Of a stretch of DNA of 45,678 nt, positions 1 to 7,636 are shown one piece after another. The notes below the pieces were generated by a model, which was not told where the DNA came from, ran no database searches, and was given only the letters and a program-made list of their open reading frames with translations. A program made the position numbers and the translations under genes. Source of the DNA: Betaproteobacteria bacterium (GTDB lineage Bacteria > Pseudomonadota > Gammaproteobacteria > Burkholderiales > Eutrophovitaceae); NCBI GenBank assembly GCA_020346185.1, contig CP070775.1:1053092-1098769 (forward strand), written 5' to 3'. Every line of letters starts with the position of its first letter. Position 1 is the first letter of the stretch.

Positions 1-256
1 GGCGATCGAGGCCTTTGGGTCTTCCGGAACTCAGCTCGATCGACCAGCCACCATAGAGGTCGGAGTTCTGTGTGACATACATTCTGGTCCCGCTGCTGTA
101 GAAGTGGGCTAGTCGGAAATAGGCAGTGTCCCAATCGCTGCCCCGTCTGCCGATCCACCAGCCGTAAACGTCCGGCTCGGCCCTCAAATACATCAGGGCA
201 CAGGTCAGGCCAACACCGCGAGGCGTGTAGGCAAGGTGTGACTGAATCGGAACCAT
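1..256 (-). CDS. Partial hypothetical protein, C-terminus beyond window edge
   Basis: An open minus-strand frame runs from an ATG at 256-254 off the left edge, giving 85 codons without a stop. The protein is rich in Trp, Tyr and Gly and shows two similar segments about 37 residues apart, DVYGWWIG and DLYGGWSI, which suggests a repeat protein. I do not recognise a family. No clear ribosome-binding site precedes the ATG and the frame stays open further upstream, so the true start may be earlier. It is the only sign of a gene in the first 380 bases and its coding status is uncertain. Confidence 0.35.
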   Translation of the reverse strand, partial: MVPIQSHLAYTPRGVGLTCALMYLRAEPDVYGWWIGRRGSDWDTAYFRLAHFYSSGTRMYVTQNSDLYGGWSIELSSGRPKGLDR

Positions 257-382
257 CTCGGCGCGACTAGGCCAGGGGCAAGGCTCAATACTCCGAAACC
301 TAAATCACGTTTGGGTTGCCGCCGCCGCGCGGGACTGGCTTACTTGCATTCCGCACTGCATCGTGACTGATCTTGTTCATCA

Positions 383-748
383 TCAATCTTCTGTCTTTTG
401 GCGTTCCGCTGCGCCAGGCAGTGAATGGCGTTTCACATTGCCGCGTTTTTTCTCGGCATGTTTGACAACTTGCCGCCGGGCCGCTTCAAAAGCGTCGCGC
501 AGCGCGATGTAGGGGTCTTCGTTCACATCGCGGTTGACGACGATTTCATCGCCCGGGACGTAGAGGTCGATGCGCACGTTGAACCCGTTGCCCTGATTTT
601 TGTGGTGATGCGGCTGCTCGATCGTGACGTTGCAGCGCGTCAGATTGGGATGCAGTTGCTCCAGGCTTTCCACTTTCTCGCGAATGTGGTTCTCGAGTGC
701 CGTAGAAGACGCCATTCCATGAAAAGAGATATTCAGAGGTATCGGCAT
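383..748 (-). CDS. HPF/RaiA-type ribosome hibernation factor (sigma-54 modulation family)
   Basis: The 121-residue protein matches short ribosome-hibernation factors in length and pattern. It has an N-terminal beta strand (PLNISFHGM), a helix with a conserved Leu-Glu-His run, a basic/His-rich stretch (EQPHHHKNQGNGF), a strand ending in IDLYVPG, and the helix YIALRDAFEAARRQV. Short HPF/RaiA proteins bind the 30S decoding region and dimerise or inactivate 70S ribosomes when growth stops. The C-terminal tail (about residues 98-121) is basic and probably disordered. The gene is 11 nt downstream of the CBS-domain gene on the same strand, so the two are probably co-transcribed. Family assignment is confident; whether it promotes 100S dimers or only silences 70S cannot be seen. 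Confidence 0.85.
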   Translation of the reverse strand: MPIPLNISFHGMASSTALENHIREKVESLEQLHPNLTRCNVTIEQPHHHKNQGNGFNVRIDLYVPGDEIVVNRDVNEDPYIALRDAFEAARRQVVKHAEKKRGNVKRHSLPGAAERQKTED

Positions 749-759
749 GCCCGCTCCGA

Positions 760-1224
760 TTAATCGCTAGCTCGAGTCTTGCGCACTTTGCGCTCGCGCT
801 TTTCCTCCCGGGCAATCATTCCGGCCAAACCGACTATTTCTTCTGCCAGCAGCGCCAAGATGTCGTCAGCCGCCACCAGTCCGACGAGTGTGCCCGCTGC
901 GTCGGTAACCGGTAGCCGCCTGATGCCGCGAACCCGCATCAGCTCAACTGTCTCGGCAATGCCAGCATCTTCCTGAACTGACAGCAGCTCCGCGCTCATT
1001 ACATCGCCCACCAGGATCGCCTCTGCGTCCAATCGCGGCGCTACAACTGCAACGGTAATATCCCGGTCCGTCAGCAAACCGACCGGAACGCGACTGCCGT
1101 CCCGTTCCTCGACGACCACCAGGCAGCCTACATGTTTCTCACGCATCAGCCTTGCGGCCGCCGCTACGCTATCATCCCGCCCGGCAAACACGACCTCCCG
1201 GCTGCATATTTCTCCGATGGCCAC
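760..1224 (-). CDS. CBS-pair domain protein
   Basis: The protein consists of two tandem CBS motifs and little else. The first spans roughly residues 12-62, with GCLVVVEE and VGLLTDRDIT; the second spans about 78-130, with RRLPVTDAAGTLVGLVAADD. CBS pairs usually bind adenosyl compounds such as AMP, ATP or SAM, or nucleotide second messengers, and often act as energy sensors. I chose the GTG at 1224 because an AGGAGAG ribosome-binding site lies about 7 nt upstream; an upstream ATG at 1302 would add 26 residues with no domain match. The C-terminus is highly charged (EEKRERKVRKTR). It precedes the hibernation factor in an apparent two-gene operon, which fits a stress or energy-status role, but its ligand is unknown. 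Confidence 0.85.
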   Translation of the reverse strand: MAIGEICSREVVFAGRDDSVAAAARLMREKHVGCLVVVEERDGSRVPVGLLTDRDITVAVVAPRLDAEAILVGDVMSAELLSVQEDAGIAETVELMRVRGIRRLPVTDAAGTLVGLVAADDILALLAEEIVGLAGMIAREEKRERKVRKTRASD

Positions 1225-1386
1225 AACCAACTCTCCTTTGTCCTTGATTTGCAGACAACCATTGTTTCCCGTTGGCAAGCGTAAGCAGTTGATCTGCATC
1301 AACTGGGAATCTTCTGGCTGACAGAGTATCGTTATTACTCGCTTGGCGCGGCCGGTATATAAGGCCGATAGTAGTTATGGTTACCT

Positions 1387-1824
1387 ATGGTACAGAATTC
1401 GACAGACCCTGTTGGCTGGGAGCACTTTGATCACGACGCCGACGTGGGTGTGCGTGGCATTGGCGTGACTCAGGCCCAGGCTTTCGAGCAAGCAGCTTTG
1501 GCTCTCACTTCCATCGTGACGCAAATAGAGTCCGTCGAGCCGCGTCAGCGAATCGACATCAGCGCTGAAAACGGTGACCCCGAATTGTTGTTTGTCGACT
1601 GGCTTGACGCGCTGATTTTCGAAATGGCAACTCGCAGGATGTTGTTTAGCAGATACAAAGTAGATATTGAGGGCGAGCGCTTGAGCGCCCGCGCGTGGGG
1701 CGAGCCGGTCGATGTCAATCGACACCAACCCGCCGTGGAAATCAAGGGCGCGACACTGACTGAACTTAAGGTAGAAGAACAGGACGAGGGGCAATGGCTT
1801 GCTCAGTGCGTCGTGGATGTATGA
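1387..1824 (+). CDS. Archease (RtcB RNA ligase activator)
   Basis: The 145-residue protein has the archease fold signature: an N-terminal WEHFDHDADVGVRG stretch with the acidic metal-binding residues, ELLFVDWLDALIFE in the middle, and a C-terminal strand with the conserved Asp of VVDV. Archease helps RtcB form the RtcB-GMP intermediate and broadens its nucleotide use. The gene sits directly before rtcB: its stop codon ends 1 nt before the preferred rtcB ATG, so translation is probably coupled. A divergent promoter shared with the CBS gene is likely in the 160 bases upstream, but no consensus site is convincing. Length and context agree, so the call is secure. Confidence 0.9.
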   Translation: MVQNSTDPVGWEHFDHDADVGVRGIGVTQAQAFEQAALALTSIVTQIESVEPRQRIDISAENGDPELLFVDWLDALIFEMATRRMLFSRYKVDIEGERLSARAWGEPVDVNRHQPAVEIKGATLTELKVEEQDEGQWLAQCVVDV

Positions 1825-1825
1825 G

Positions 1826-3253
1826 ATGGATCTGAGCCAGCTGATTCGTCGCGACGTTTACGAATGGGAAATCCCCATGCGCGGCGCCATGCGCGTGCCG
1901 GGCATTATCTACGCGAGCCAAGATTTGATTCGCGCCATGGATGACAAAGTGTTGGAGCAAACCGCCAATGTTGCAATGTTGCCAGGGATTGTTTCCGCTT
2001 CGTACGCTATGCCGGATGCGCATTGGGGTTACGGCTTTCCGATCGGCGGCGTTGCCGCATTCGACGCAGAGGAGGGCGGCGTTGTCTCGGCTGGTGGCGT
2101 CGGTTTCGATATCTCGTGTGGCGTGCGCTGTTTGCATACGGGCGTTGATCTAGATGAACTCAAACAAAAACAGGTGGTATTGGCTGACGGTTTATACCGC
2201 GGGATTCCGGCTGGTGTCGGAAGCACCGGGAAAATTTCGTTGTCGGACCGCGAAATGACTGAGATGTTGACGGGAGGCGCAGCATGGGCCATTGCGCAAG
2301 GTTATGGGCGAGCCGAAGATCTTGCCAGAATCGAGGAAAACGGCAGGATGCAGGGAGCAGATCCGAAAGCCGTTTCGGCCCACGCCCGGCGGCGCCAGCG
2401 TGATGAAATGGGCACGCTTGGCTCAGGAAACCACTATCTGGAAGTGCAAATCGTCAGCGAAATCTTCGATAAGAAGATCGCCAACGTTTTTGCCATTGCC
2501 GAAGGAGATGTGGTTGTCAGTATTCATTGCGGCTCGCGCGGGCTTGGTCATCAAATCGGTACTGAGTACCTGAAAGAAATGGCACAGTCCGCAGCCGGTC
2601 TTGGCATCGCGCTTCCCGATCGGGAATTGGCCTGCGCGCCGATTCATTCACCACTTGCCCAACGTTATCTCGGCGCCATGCGGTCGGCAATCAACTGCGC
2701 ACTGGCGAATCGACAGGTCATCACTCATTTGACGCGGCAAGTTTTTTCCGAAGTATTCGGGCGCGAACTCCAACTACCCTTGCTCTATGACGTGTCGCAC
2801 AACACCTGCAAGGTGGAGGAGCACCTGGTTGGCGGCACGAAGATGAACTTGCACGTACACCGCAAAGGCGCGACACGCGCATTTGGCTTGGACCACCCCG
2901 ACTTGCCGCAAGAGCTCAAAGCGGCCGGACAGCCCGTATTGATCGGCGGCAGCATGGGAACGGCGTCGTACGTACTTGCCGGCACCGGCATGGAGATCGC
3001 CTTTGGCTCGGCCTGCCATGGCGCCGGGCGGGCGATGAGCCGCCACGCAGCGAAGAAGCGTTGGCAGGGTCGAAAGTTGGTCGACCAGCTGGCCGGTCGG
3101 GGCATTCTGATTCGCAGTCCGTCGATGCGCGGTGTCGCCGAAGAAGCGCCCGGTGCCTATAAGGACGTCAGCTCGGTGGTCGACGCAGCGCAAGAGGCCG
3201 GTCTGGCGAGAGTTGTGGCCAAGCTGCTGCCATTGGTCTGCGTCAAGGGCTAA
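1826..3253 (+). CDS. rtcB: RNA-splicing ligase RtcB
   Basis: RtcB joins RNA ends carrying 2',3'-cyclic phosphate or 3'-phosphate to 5'-OH, using GTP and manganese. The family signatures are all present: GVGFDISCGVR with the metal-binding Asp and Cys, HCGSRGLGHQ, DVSHNTCKVEEH, and the guanylylation site near FGSACHGAGRAMSR, whose His accepts GMP. The length of 475 residues fits the family. I prefer the ATG at 1826 (MDLSQL), which aligns with relatives and follows the archease stop; an in-frame ATG at 1817 is the alternative. The pairing with archease, without RtcA or the sigma-54 regulator RtcR nearby, differs from the enterobacterial rtcBA arrangement. Likely role: RNA repair or tRNA ligation after stress cleavage. 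Confidence 0.95.
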   Translation: MDLSQLIRRDVYEWEIPMRGAMRVPGIIYASQDLIRAMDDKVLEQTANVAMLPGIVSASYAMPDAHWGYGFPIGGVAAFDAEEGGVVSAGGVGFDISCGVRCLHTGVDLDELKQKQVVLADGLYRGIPAGVGSTGKISLSDREMTEMLTGGAAWAIAQGYGRAEDLARIEENGRMQGADPKAVSAHARRRQRDEMGTLGSGNHYLEVQIVSEIFDKKIANVFAIAEGDVVVSIHCGSRGLGHQIGTEYLKEMAQSAAGLGIALPDRELACAPIHSPLAQRYLGAMRSAINCALANRQVITHLTRQVFSEVFGRELQLPLLYDVSHNTCKVEEHLVGGTKMNLHVHRKGATRAFGLDHPDLPQELKAAGQPVLIGGSMGTASYVLAGTGMEIAFGSACHGAGRAMSRHAAKKRWQGRKLVDQLAGRGILIRSPSMRGVAEEAPGAYKDVSSVVDAAQEAGLARVVAKLLPLVCVKG

Positions 3254-3912
3254 GCGTAATGACCGCGCCATATGCAGGCTGGTCGGCTCACGCGCCCAGC
3301 AAGGCCGATTATAGTAGAGGCCAGCAGCGAACCAGTATGATCGCACCGGCCACGGCCATTCCAGTCAACCCGGCATAGGCTTTCAGAAGGAAAGTGCCGG
3401 CCCGGCTGGCCGCGACCGGACTGGTCAGGCGGCGACAGGCGCGGCTGCAGATGAACTCAACTCACGCCAGCGCCTGTTGGGGTCTTGCACCGCTTGGTTG
3501 ATTGGCTTTGGCGCGCCAATCGCCCGTCATACTTCGCTCGCCTCATGGTGTGGAAGACCCCGAGCAGCTTTTCCGCCGAACGGTTCATTAGTCACAGATA
3601 CAAGACAAAGCAGTGATGACTACGTGTGCGCCGCCCGCCCACGCGAGCGCAAACTCGTCCTGCGATATCGCCGACAGGTACCTTCCACGCCCACAACAAC
3701 ATGTGTTTTTGTTTTCGCTCGAAGATCAGGCGACGCGTCACGTTACTGCCTGCCCCGCGACGTTGATCTGAGATCGGGACCTGCGCAGACGTCAACCAGC
3801 GTTCAACCCCCCAATACTGTGGCTTGCCGATCGCTGGCGGAATCTAATGCAAAATATGCCGAGTCGAGTGCTTACGTTGCTGAAGGGAGGCGTCGGCCTT
3901 GACAACGTGACG
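3254..3912. other. Intergenic region without a convincing gene
   Basis: About 660 bases separate rtcB from the coiled-coil gene. A 141-codon plus-strand frame at 3477-3902 exists but has no ribosome-binding site, no recognisable domain and an arginine/serine-rich composition typical of chance frames. On the minus strand, around 3330-3400, a short frame with a hydrophobic stretch (GMAVAGAIILV) is open but lacks a good start. I see no RNA gene, repeat or strong terminator. Confidence 0.5.
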
Positions 3913-4227
3913 CTACTTCGATTTGTCCTGCTCGTGCTCGCCACCGCGCAACTCTGACCAGGCCTTATCGAAGCCTTCGGCGAGATGCTTCCATGCTTCC
4001 TCGAAGCCTCTGCTCATATCTGCCCAGGCGGCTTCACTCGACTCCTGGATCTCTTGGAGCTTGTTGATGCCTTCTTCGCGTTGGCGGCGCAGCATGTCCA
4101 ATTGCTCTTGATAGCGTGATTTCATGTTTGCCTGCGCATCGTGCATTTGCTTTTCCCAGGCGTCGATGCGGGAATTCCAATCGTCAAGCTGCTTTTTCAA
4201 CCGTTCGGCTGTTTCATCGCGGTTCAT
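3913..4227 (-). CDS. Small coiled-coil protein, function unknown
   Basis: This 104-residue, strongly charged protein is almost entirely predicted helix with heptad-like spacing (ERLKKQLDDWNSRIDAWEKQ and QEQLDMLRRQREEG), consistent with a coiled coil. It has no signal peptide or membrane segment. The C-terminal third carries repeated aromatic helices (AWADMSRGFEEAWKHLAEGF). I chose the ATG at 4227 because an AGGAGAT ribosome-binding site lies 7 nt upstream; a frame 13 codons longer lacks one. It resembles small cytosolic coiled-coil proteins often annotated as stress-related, but I cannot name a function. It stands alone between two long intergenic regions. Confidence 0.75.
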   Translation of the reverse strand: MNRDETAERLKKQLDDWNSRIDAWEKQMHDAQANMKSRYQEQLDMLRRQREEGINKLQEIQESSEAAWADMSRGFEEAWKHLAEGFDKAWSELRGGEHEQDKSK

Positions 4228-4648
4228 ATTTATCTCCTGTTCTGGCGAGTAAAATGGTCTGTGCAAGAGTCTCTAGAAATCAACTCGACGCGTGGCTTGG
4301 CCATCAACAAGACTGCGTCAGGCACCCGGTTTGAGCGGGAGCTTGTCATTCGATTTAGCGAAATCCGCCCAACCTGCGGCCGCTCACCGGCGAGCGGCTG
4401 TCGCTTTCGCCAGCCCCTATCGCCTCGAAATCCTATAGATGAAGTCACACGTCTTTGTTGATAGGGGTCAAAAACCGCTGCACTCAATCTATAATGTGTC
4501 GCTTTTCTCACATCGTCCGGTCGCTCTAGGTAACCAGCTGGCGCCGGGACCGATCTCGAAAGCTGCGAAATGCGCCTGTTCTCCGCTGCTCTCTCGATTG
4601 TCGTTTTGCGTTGGGGTTCGCAGCCGCGCGACTTTCTTGCATCGCTGA
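4228..4648. other. Intergenic region carrying a putative glgA promoter
   Basis: This 420-base gap separates the divergent coiled-coil and glycogen synthase genes and should contain both promoters. Apart from a perfect TATAAT at 4490-4495, I see nothing defined. Short frames here lack ribosome-binding sites and domains. Confidence 0.5.
4490..4495 (+). promoter_or_regulatory. Putative sigma-70 -10 box upstream of glgA
   Basis: An exact TATAAT hexamer lies about 150 nt before the glgA start. The hexamer 17 nt upstream is a poor -35 match, so an activator may be needed or the match may be chance. Confidence 0.35.
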
Positions 4649-6121
4649 ATGCGTATGGGCATGCGTAGGGATAGTCGGCTCAGGGTCCTCTTTGCGGTGT
4701 CTGAGCTGGCGCCGTACGTCAAGATCGGTGCGCTCGCCGATACGGCCTCGGCGTTGCCGGCGGCACTCGCCGGACTTGGCGTCGATGTTCGCCTGTTGGT
4801 GCCAGGATACCCGCAAGTTATTGACGGGCTGAAAAGTCGCGGCAGAGCCGCAGTGCTACCGAGCCTGCCCGGCATGCCACCGGCGCAGCTGCTGGCGTCC
4901 AAGCACCCGACGGGTGTCCAATTGTTAGTGATCGCTTGTGATATCTATAACCGGCCTGGCGCGCCGTACCAGGATGCCGCCGGCCAGGATTGGCCAGATA
5001 ACGCACCGCGTTTTGGCCTGTTGTCATACGTGGCAGCGTTGTTGTCCACCGGCGCCTCGCCATTCCCGTGGGTTCCCGAGCTGCTCCATTGTAATGACTG
5101 GCAAACAGGGCTTGCCCCGGCATACCTGCGATACGTGGACTCAACGCGGGCCAGGACACTAATAACGGTCCACCATCTTGCCGATCAAGGGCTGTTCGAC
5201 GCTGCTTTTGCCGATCGGGTTGGTTTGCCCGCCAATGCGATGTCTGCCGGTGGCGTCGAGTTCAACGGGCAACTGGGTTTTCTGAAGTCAGGCCTGCAGT
5301 TTGCGGACCGCATCACCACCGTCAGCCCGACATATGCAAGAGAGATACAGACTGCGCCGCTCGGCATGGGATTGGAAGACCTGCTTGCACGTCGCAGCGA
5401 CGTGGTGTCGGGAATTCTCAACGGCATCGATACCGATACTTGGGACCCGGACAATGATCCCTATATCGAGCGCTACTACAATGCCGGAAGGCTCGCGCAC
5501 AAGGAGGACAACCGCCGGGCGCTGCGGGCCCGGTTGGGATTGCCTGACCGGCCGGAGGCACCGTTATTCGCGATGGCCGGGCGGTTGCTTGATCGCAAGG
5601 GTGTCGACGTATTGGCCGAGGTAGCTCCCCGCCTAGTAAACATTCCGGCACAGCTGGTCGTTCTCGGCTCCGGCGACGAGCGCCATGAAGCGCGCTTCTT
5701 GTCCTTGGCGCAAGAATATCCCGATCAGGTTTCGGTTAAGATTGGCTACGACGAAACACTGATGCACCAGATCGAGGCCGGCGCCGATATTGCGCTCATT
5801 CCGTCCCGTTACGAGCCGTGCGGCGTGAACCAGATGTACAGCCAGCGCTACGGCACGCCACCTGTGGTCCATGCGACCGGCGGGCTGACAGACTCGGTGC
5901 TCAATGTGACGCCGAAGACACTGGCGGCGAAAACGGCGACTGGCTTTGCGTTCTCTCCACTGACCGGCACCAACCTGCTGCAGACATGCAAGCGTGCCGC
6001 AGACCTGTTTCGCAATCGCCGCAGCTGGCGCCAGTTGCAGAAAAACGGCATGGCGCAAGATTTCTCATGGCATAGTACGGCAGAGAAGTACTTGGAGTTG
6101 TACCGGAACTTATTGCGCTAG
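4649..6121 (+). CDS. glgA: Glycogen/starch synthase (GT5 family), divergent
   Basis: The protein is a 490-residue GT-B glycosyltransferase of the GlgA type, which extends alpha-1,4-glucan from ADP-glucose (or UDP-glucose). Visible signatures are the N-terminal LFAVSELAPYVKIGALAD, TVHHLADQGLF near residue 175, and the C-terminal SRYEPCGVNQMY with the catalytic-domain Glu, followed by GTPPVVHATGGLTDSV. Several usually invariant positions differ: the KTGGLAD loop reads KIGALAD (Lys25 kept), and the HN of the second motif is HH. Donor or acceptor preference may therefore differ. No glgB, glgC or glgP is nearby. Three in-frame ATGs (4649, 4655, 4661) compete and none has a strong ribosome-binding site. 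It is followed after 111 nt by the larA-like gene. Confidence 0.85.
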   Translation: MRMGMRRDSRLRVLFAVSELAPYVKIGALADTASALPAALAGLGVDVRLLVPGYPQVIDGLKSRGRAAVLPSLPGMPPAQLLASKHPTGVQLLVIACDIYNRPGAPYQDAAGQDWPDNAPRFGLLSYVAALLSTGASPFPWVPELLHCNDWQTGLAPAYLRYVDSTRARTLITVHHLADQGLFDAAFADRVGLPANAMSAGGVEFNGQLGFLKSGLQFADRITTVSPTYAREIQTAPLGMGLEDLLARRSDVVSGILNGIDTDTWDPDNDPYIERYYNAGRLAHKEDNRRALRARLGLPDRPEAPLFAMAGRLLDRKGVDVLAEVAPRLVNIPAQLVVLGSGDERHEARFLSLAQEYPDQVSVKIGYDETLMHQIEAGADIALIPSRYEPCGVNQMYSQRYGTPPVVHATGGLTDSVLNVTPKTLAAKTATGFAFSPLTGTNLLQTCKRAADLFRNRRSWRQLQKNGMAQDFSWHSTAEKYLELYRNLLR

Positions 6122-6232
6122 GCTTGGCTGGCTGGGCTGAATCGGGGCCAATCGGTACAATCCGAATCTTGTATCTGCTCGCTTTGGCCGGTGTTATTCA
6201 CAGGTGAAGCAAGAATATTAGGAGGTGAAGAA

Positions 6233-7558
6233 ATGATCGGCGATCGCATCGACGTCAATATTGCCGGCGGTCTGGACATTCCGTTGCCGCGCATGTTTCA
6301 CGTTCGTCAGAAATTCCAGATGCCCCGCCTTGACAGCGTCAGCACTGCCGTAATCGAAGAGTTCAAGAAGCCGCAAGTCCGTGACAAGGTCAAGCCGGGA
6401 ATGACCATAGCGGTCGGCGTTGGGTCGCGTGGCGTCAACAACATCGCCGAGTGTGCCAAAGCGGTGATTGCTGAATTGAAAGCACTCGGTGCCAAGCCGG
6501 TGATCTTTCCGGCGATGGGCAGCCATGGTGGCGCGACCGCAGAGGGCCAGAAGGAAGTCCTCGATGGCTACGGTGTGACCGAGGAGTTCGTCGGTTGCCC
6601 GGTGAAGTCGAATATGGAGGTAGTGGAGATCGCCAAGGCGGACGACGGAATGCCTGTTTACCTCGACAAGCATGCTGCGGGCGCAGACGCTATCGCGCTG
6701 ATCTGCCGCGTCAAACCGCACACCAATTTCCGAGCGCCGATCGAGTCGGGCATCGTCAAGATGCTGACGATTGGCATGGGCAAAATTATCGGTGCCACAA
6801 CACTGCATACCTATGGCATGGATATGTTCGGTGAGCTGCTGCCCAAGACGGCGCGGATCATCATGGACAAGAAGAACTTCCTATTCGGCGTTGGCATGGT
6901 AGAAAACGCCGCAGATGAAACTGCCATTATCGAAGTCGTTCCGCAGGAGAAAGTGTTCGAGCGAGAGCCGCTATTGCAGGCCAGAGCGAAAGAACTGATG
7001 CCTCGGCTGCAGTTCGACGAGATCGATGTACTGGTGGTAGAGAAGATCGGCAAGAACATTTCCGGCTCCGGAATGGATCCAAACATTACCGGCCGCAACT
7101 GCCGGTTTATCGAATGGGACGTGAAGCCGTTGGTCAAGAAGATCGCCGTGCTTGGCCTGACGCCCGAGACGCACGGTAACGCCACCGGGCTTGGCGCCGC
7201 CGACGTGATCACCATGAAGTTGTACAAGGATATTGATATCGGCAAGACCTACGCCAATATCATCACATCGACCTATCTTGACGGCGGCGCGATCCCGATC
7301 ATCATGAATACTGATCAGGAAGCAATCCAGCTCGCAGTCAAAACTGTTGTGCGGGTCAAGCCAGAGGACACCAAGATTGTCCGCATCGCGACGACGCTTG
7401 ACGTGGTGGACATCCACGTATCGGAGCCGATGTTGCCATTTATCAAGGCAAATCCGTCGATGTTTGAAATTGTTGGCGACTCGGAGCCTTTCAAGTTCGA
7501 CGCCAACGGTAACTTGTATCCGATGCTGGCGCCGCAGCGCGCGCATGCGCCGGCTTAG
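6233..7558 (+). CDS. LarA-superfamily nickel-pincer racemase/epimerase, substrate unknown
   Basis: This 441-residue protein belongs to the lactate racemase (LarA/DUF2088) superfamily, whose members use the nickel-pincer nucleotide to racemise or epimerise 2-hydroxy acids by hydride transfer. Residues matching those of Lactobacillus plantarum LarA are visible: His98 in MGSHGG, His163 in KPHTNF, Lys176 in GIVKML (cofactor attachment) and His192 in TTLHTYG (nickel ligand). The Lys-to-His spacing of 16 equals that of LarA Lys184-His200. The start at 6233 follows an excellent AGGAGGTGA ribosome-binding site. The cofactor-synthesis genes larC, larE and larB follow directly. Sequence outside the active site differs from characterised lactate racemases as I recall them, so D/L-lactate cannot be assumed; another 2-hydroxy acid is as likely. 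A weak -10 (TACAAT, 6156-6161) lies upstream. Confidence 0.85.
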   Translation: MIGDRIDVNIAGGLDIPLPRMFHVRQKFQMPRLDSVSTAVIEEFKKPQVRDKVKPGMTIAVGVGSRGVNNIAECAKAVIAELKALGAKPVIFPAMGSHGGATAEGQKEVLDGYGVTEEFVGCPVKSNMEVVEIAKADDGMPVYLDKHAAGADAIALICRVKPHTNFRAPIESGIVKMLTIGMGKIIGATTLHTYGMDMFGELLPKTARIIMDKKNFLFGVGMVENAADETAIIEVVPQEKVFEREPLLQARAKELMPRLQFDEIDVLVVEKIGKNISGSGMDPNITGRNCRFIEWDVKPLVKKIAVLGLTPETHGNATGLGAADVITMKLYKDIDIGKTYANIITSTYLDGGAIPIIMNTDQEAIQLAVKTVVRVKPEDTKIVRIATTLDVVDIHVSEPMLPFIKANPSMFEIVGDSEPFKFDANGNLYPMLAPQRAHAPA

Positions 7559-7586
7559 AGTAAGCGGCGGTTGAGGTGACGGTCGT

Positions 7587-7616
7587 GCGCGGGGCGGTTA
7601 GCGAAACCACCCGCGC
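7587..7616 (+). other. Intercistronic stem-loop between larA-like gene and larC
   Basis: GCGCGGG at 7587-7593 pairs with CCCGCGC at 7610-7616, and GGTT at 7596-7599 pairs with AACC at 7605-7608. No T-run follows, so it is not a typical intrinsic terminator. It could stabilise the upstream mRNA or attenuate expression of the cofactor genes relative to the enzyme gene. Confidence 0.5.
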
Positions 7617-7636
7617 CAAATTGGCTACTCAATAAC

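Noticed and set aside
3477-3902. 141-codon plus-strand frame after rtcB
   Set aside because: No ribosome-binding site, no domain, Arg/Ser/Pro-rich composition typical of chance frames in GC-rich DNA.
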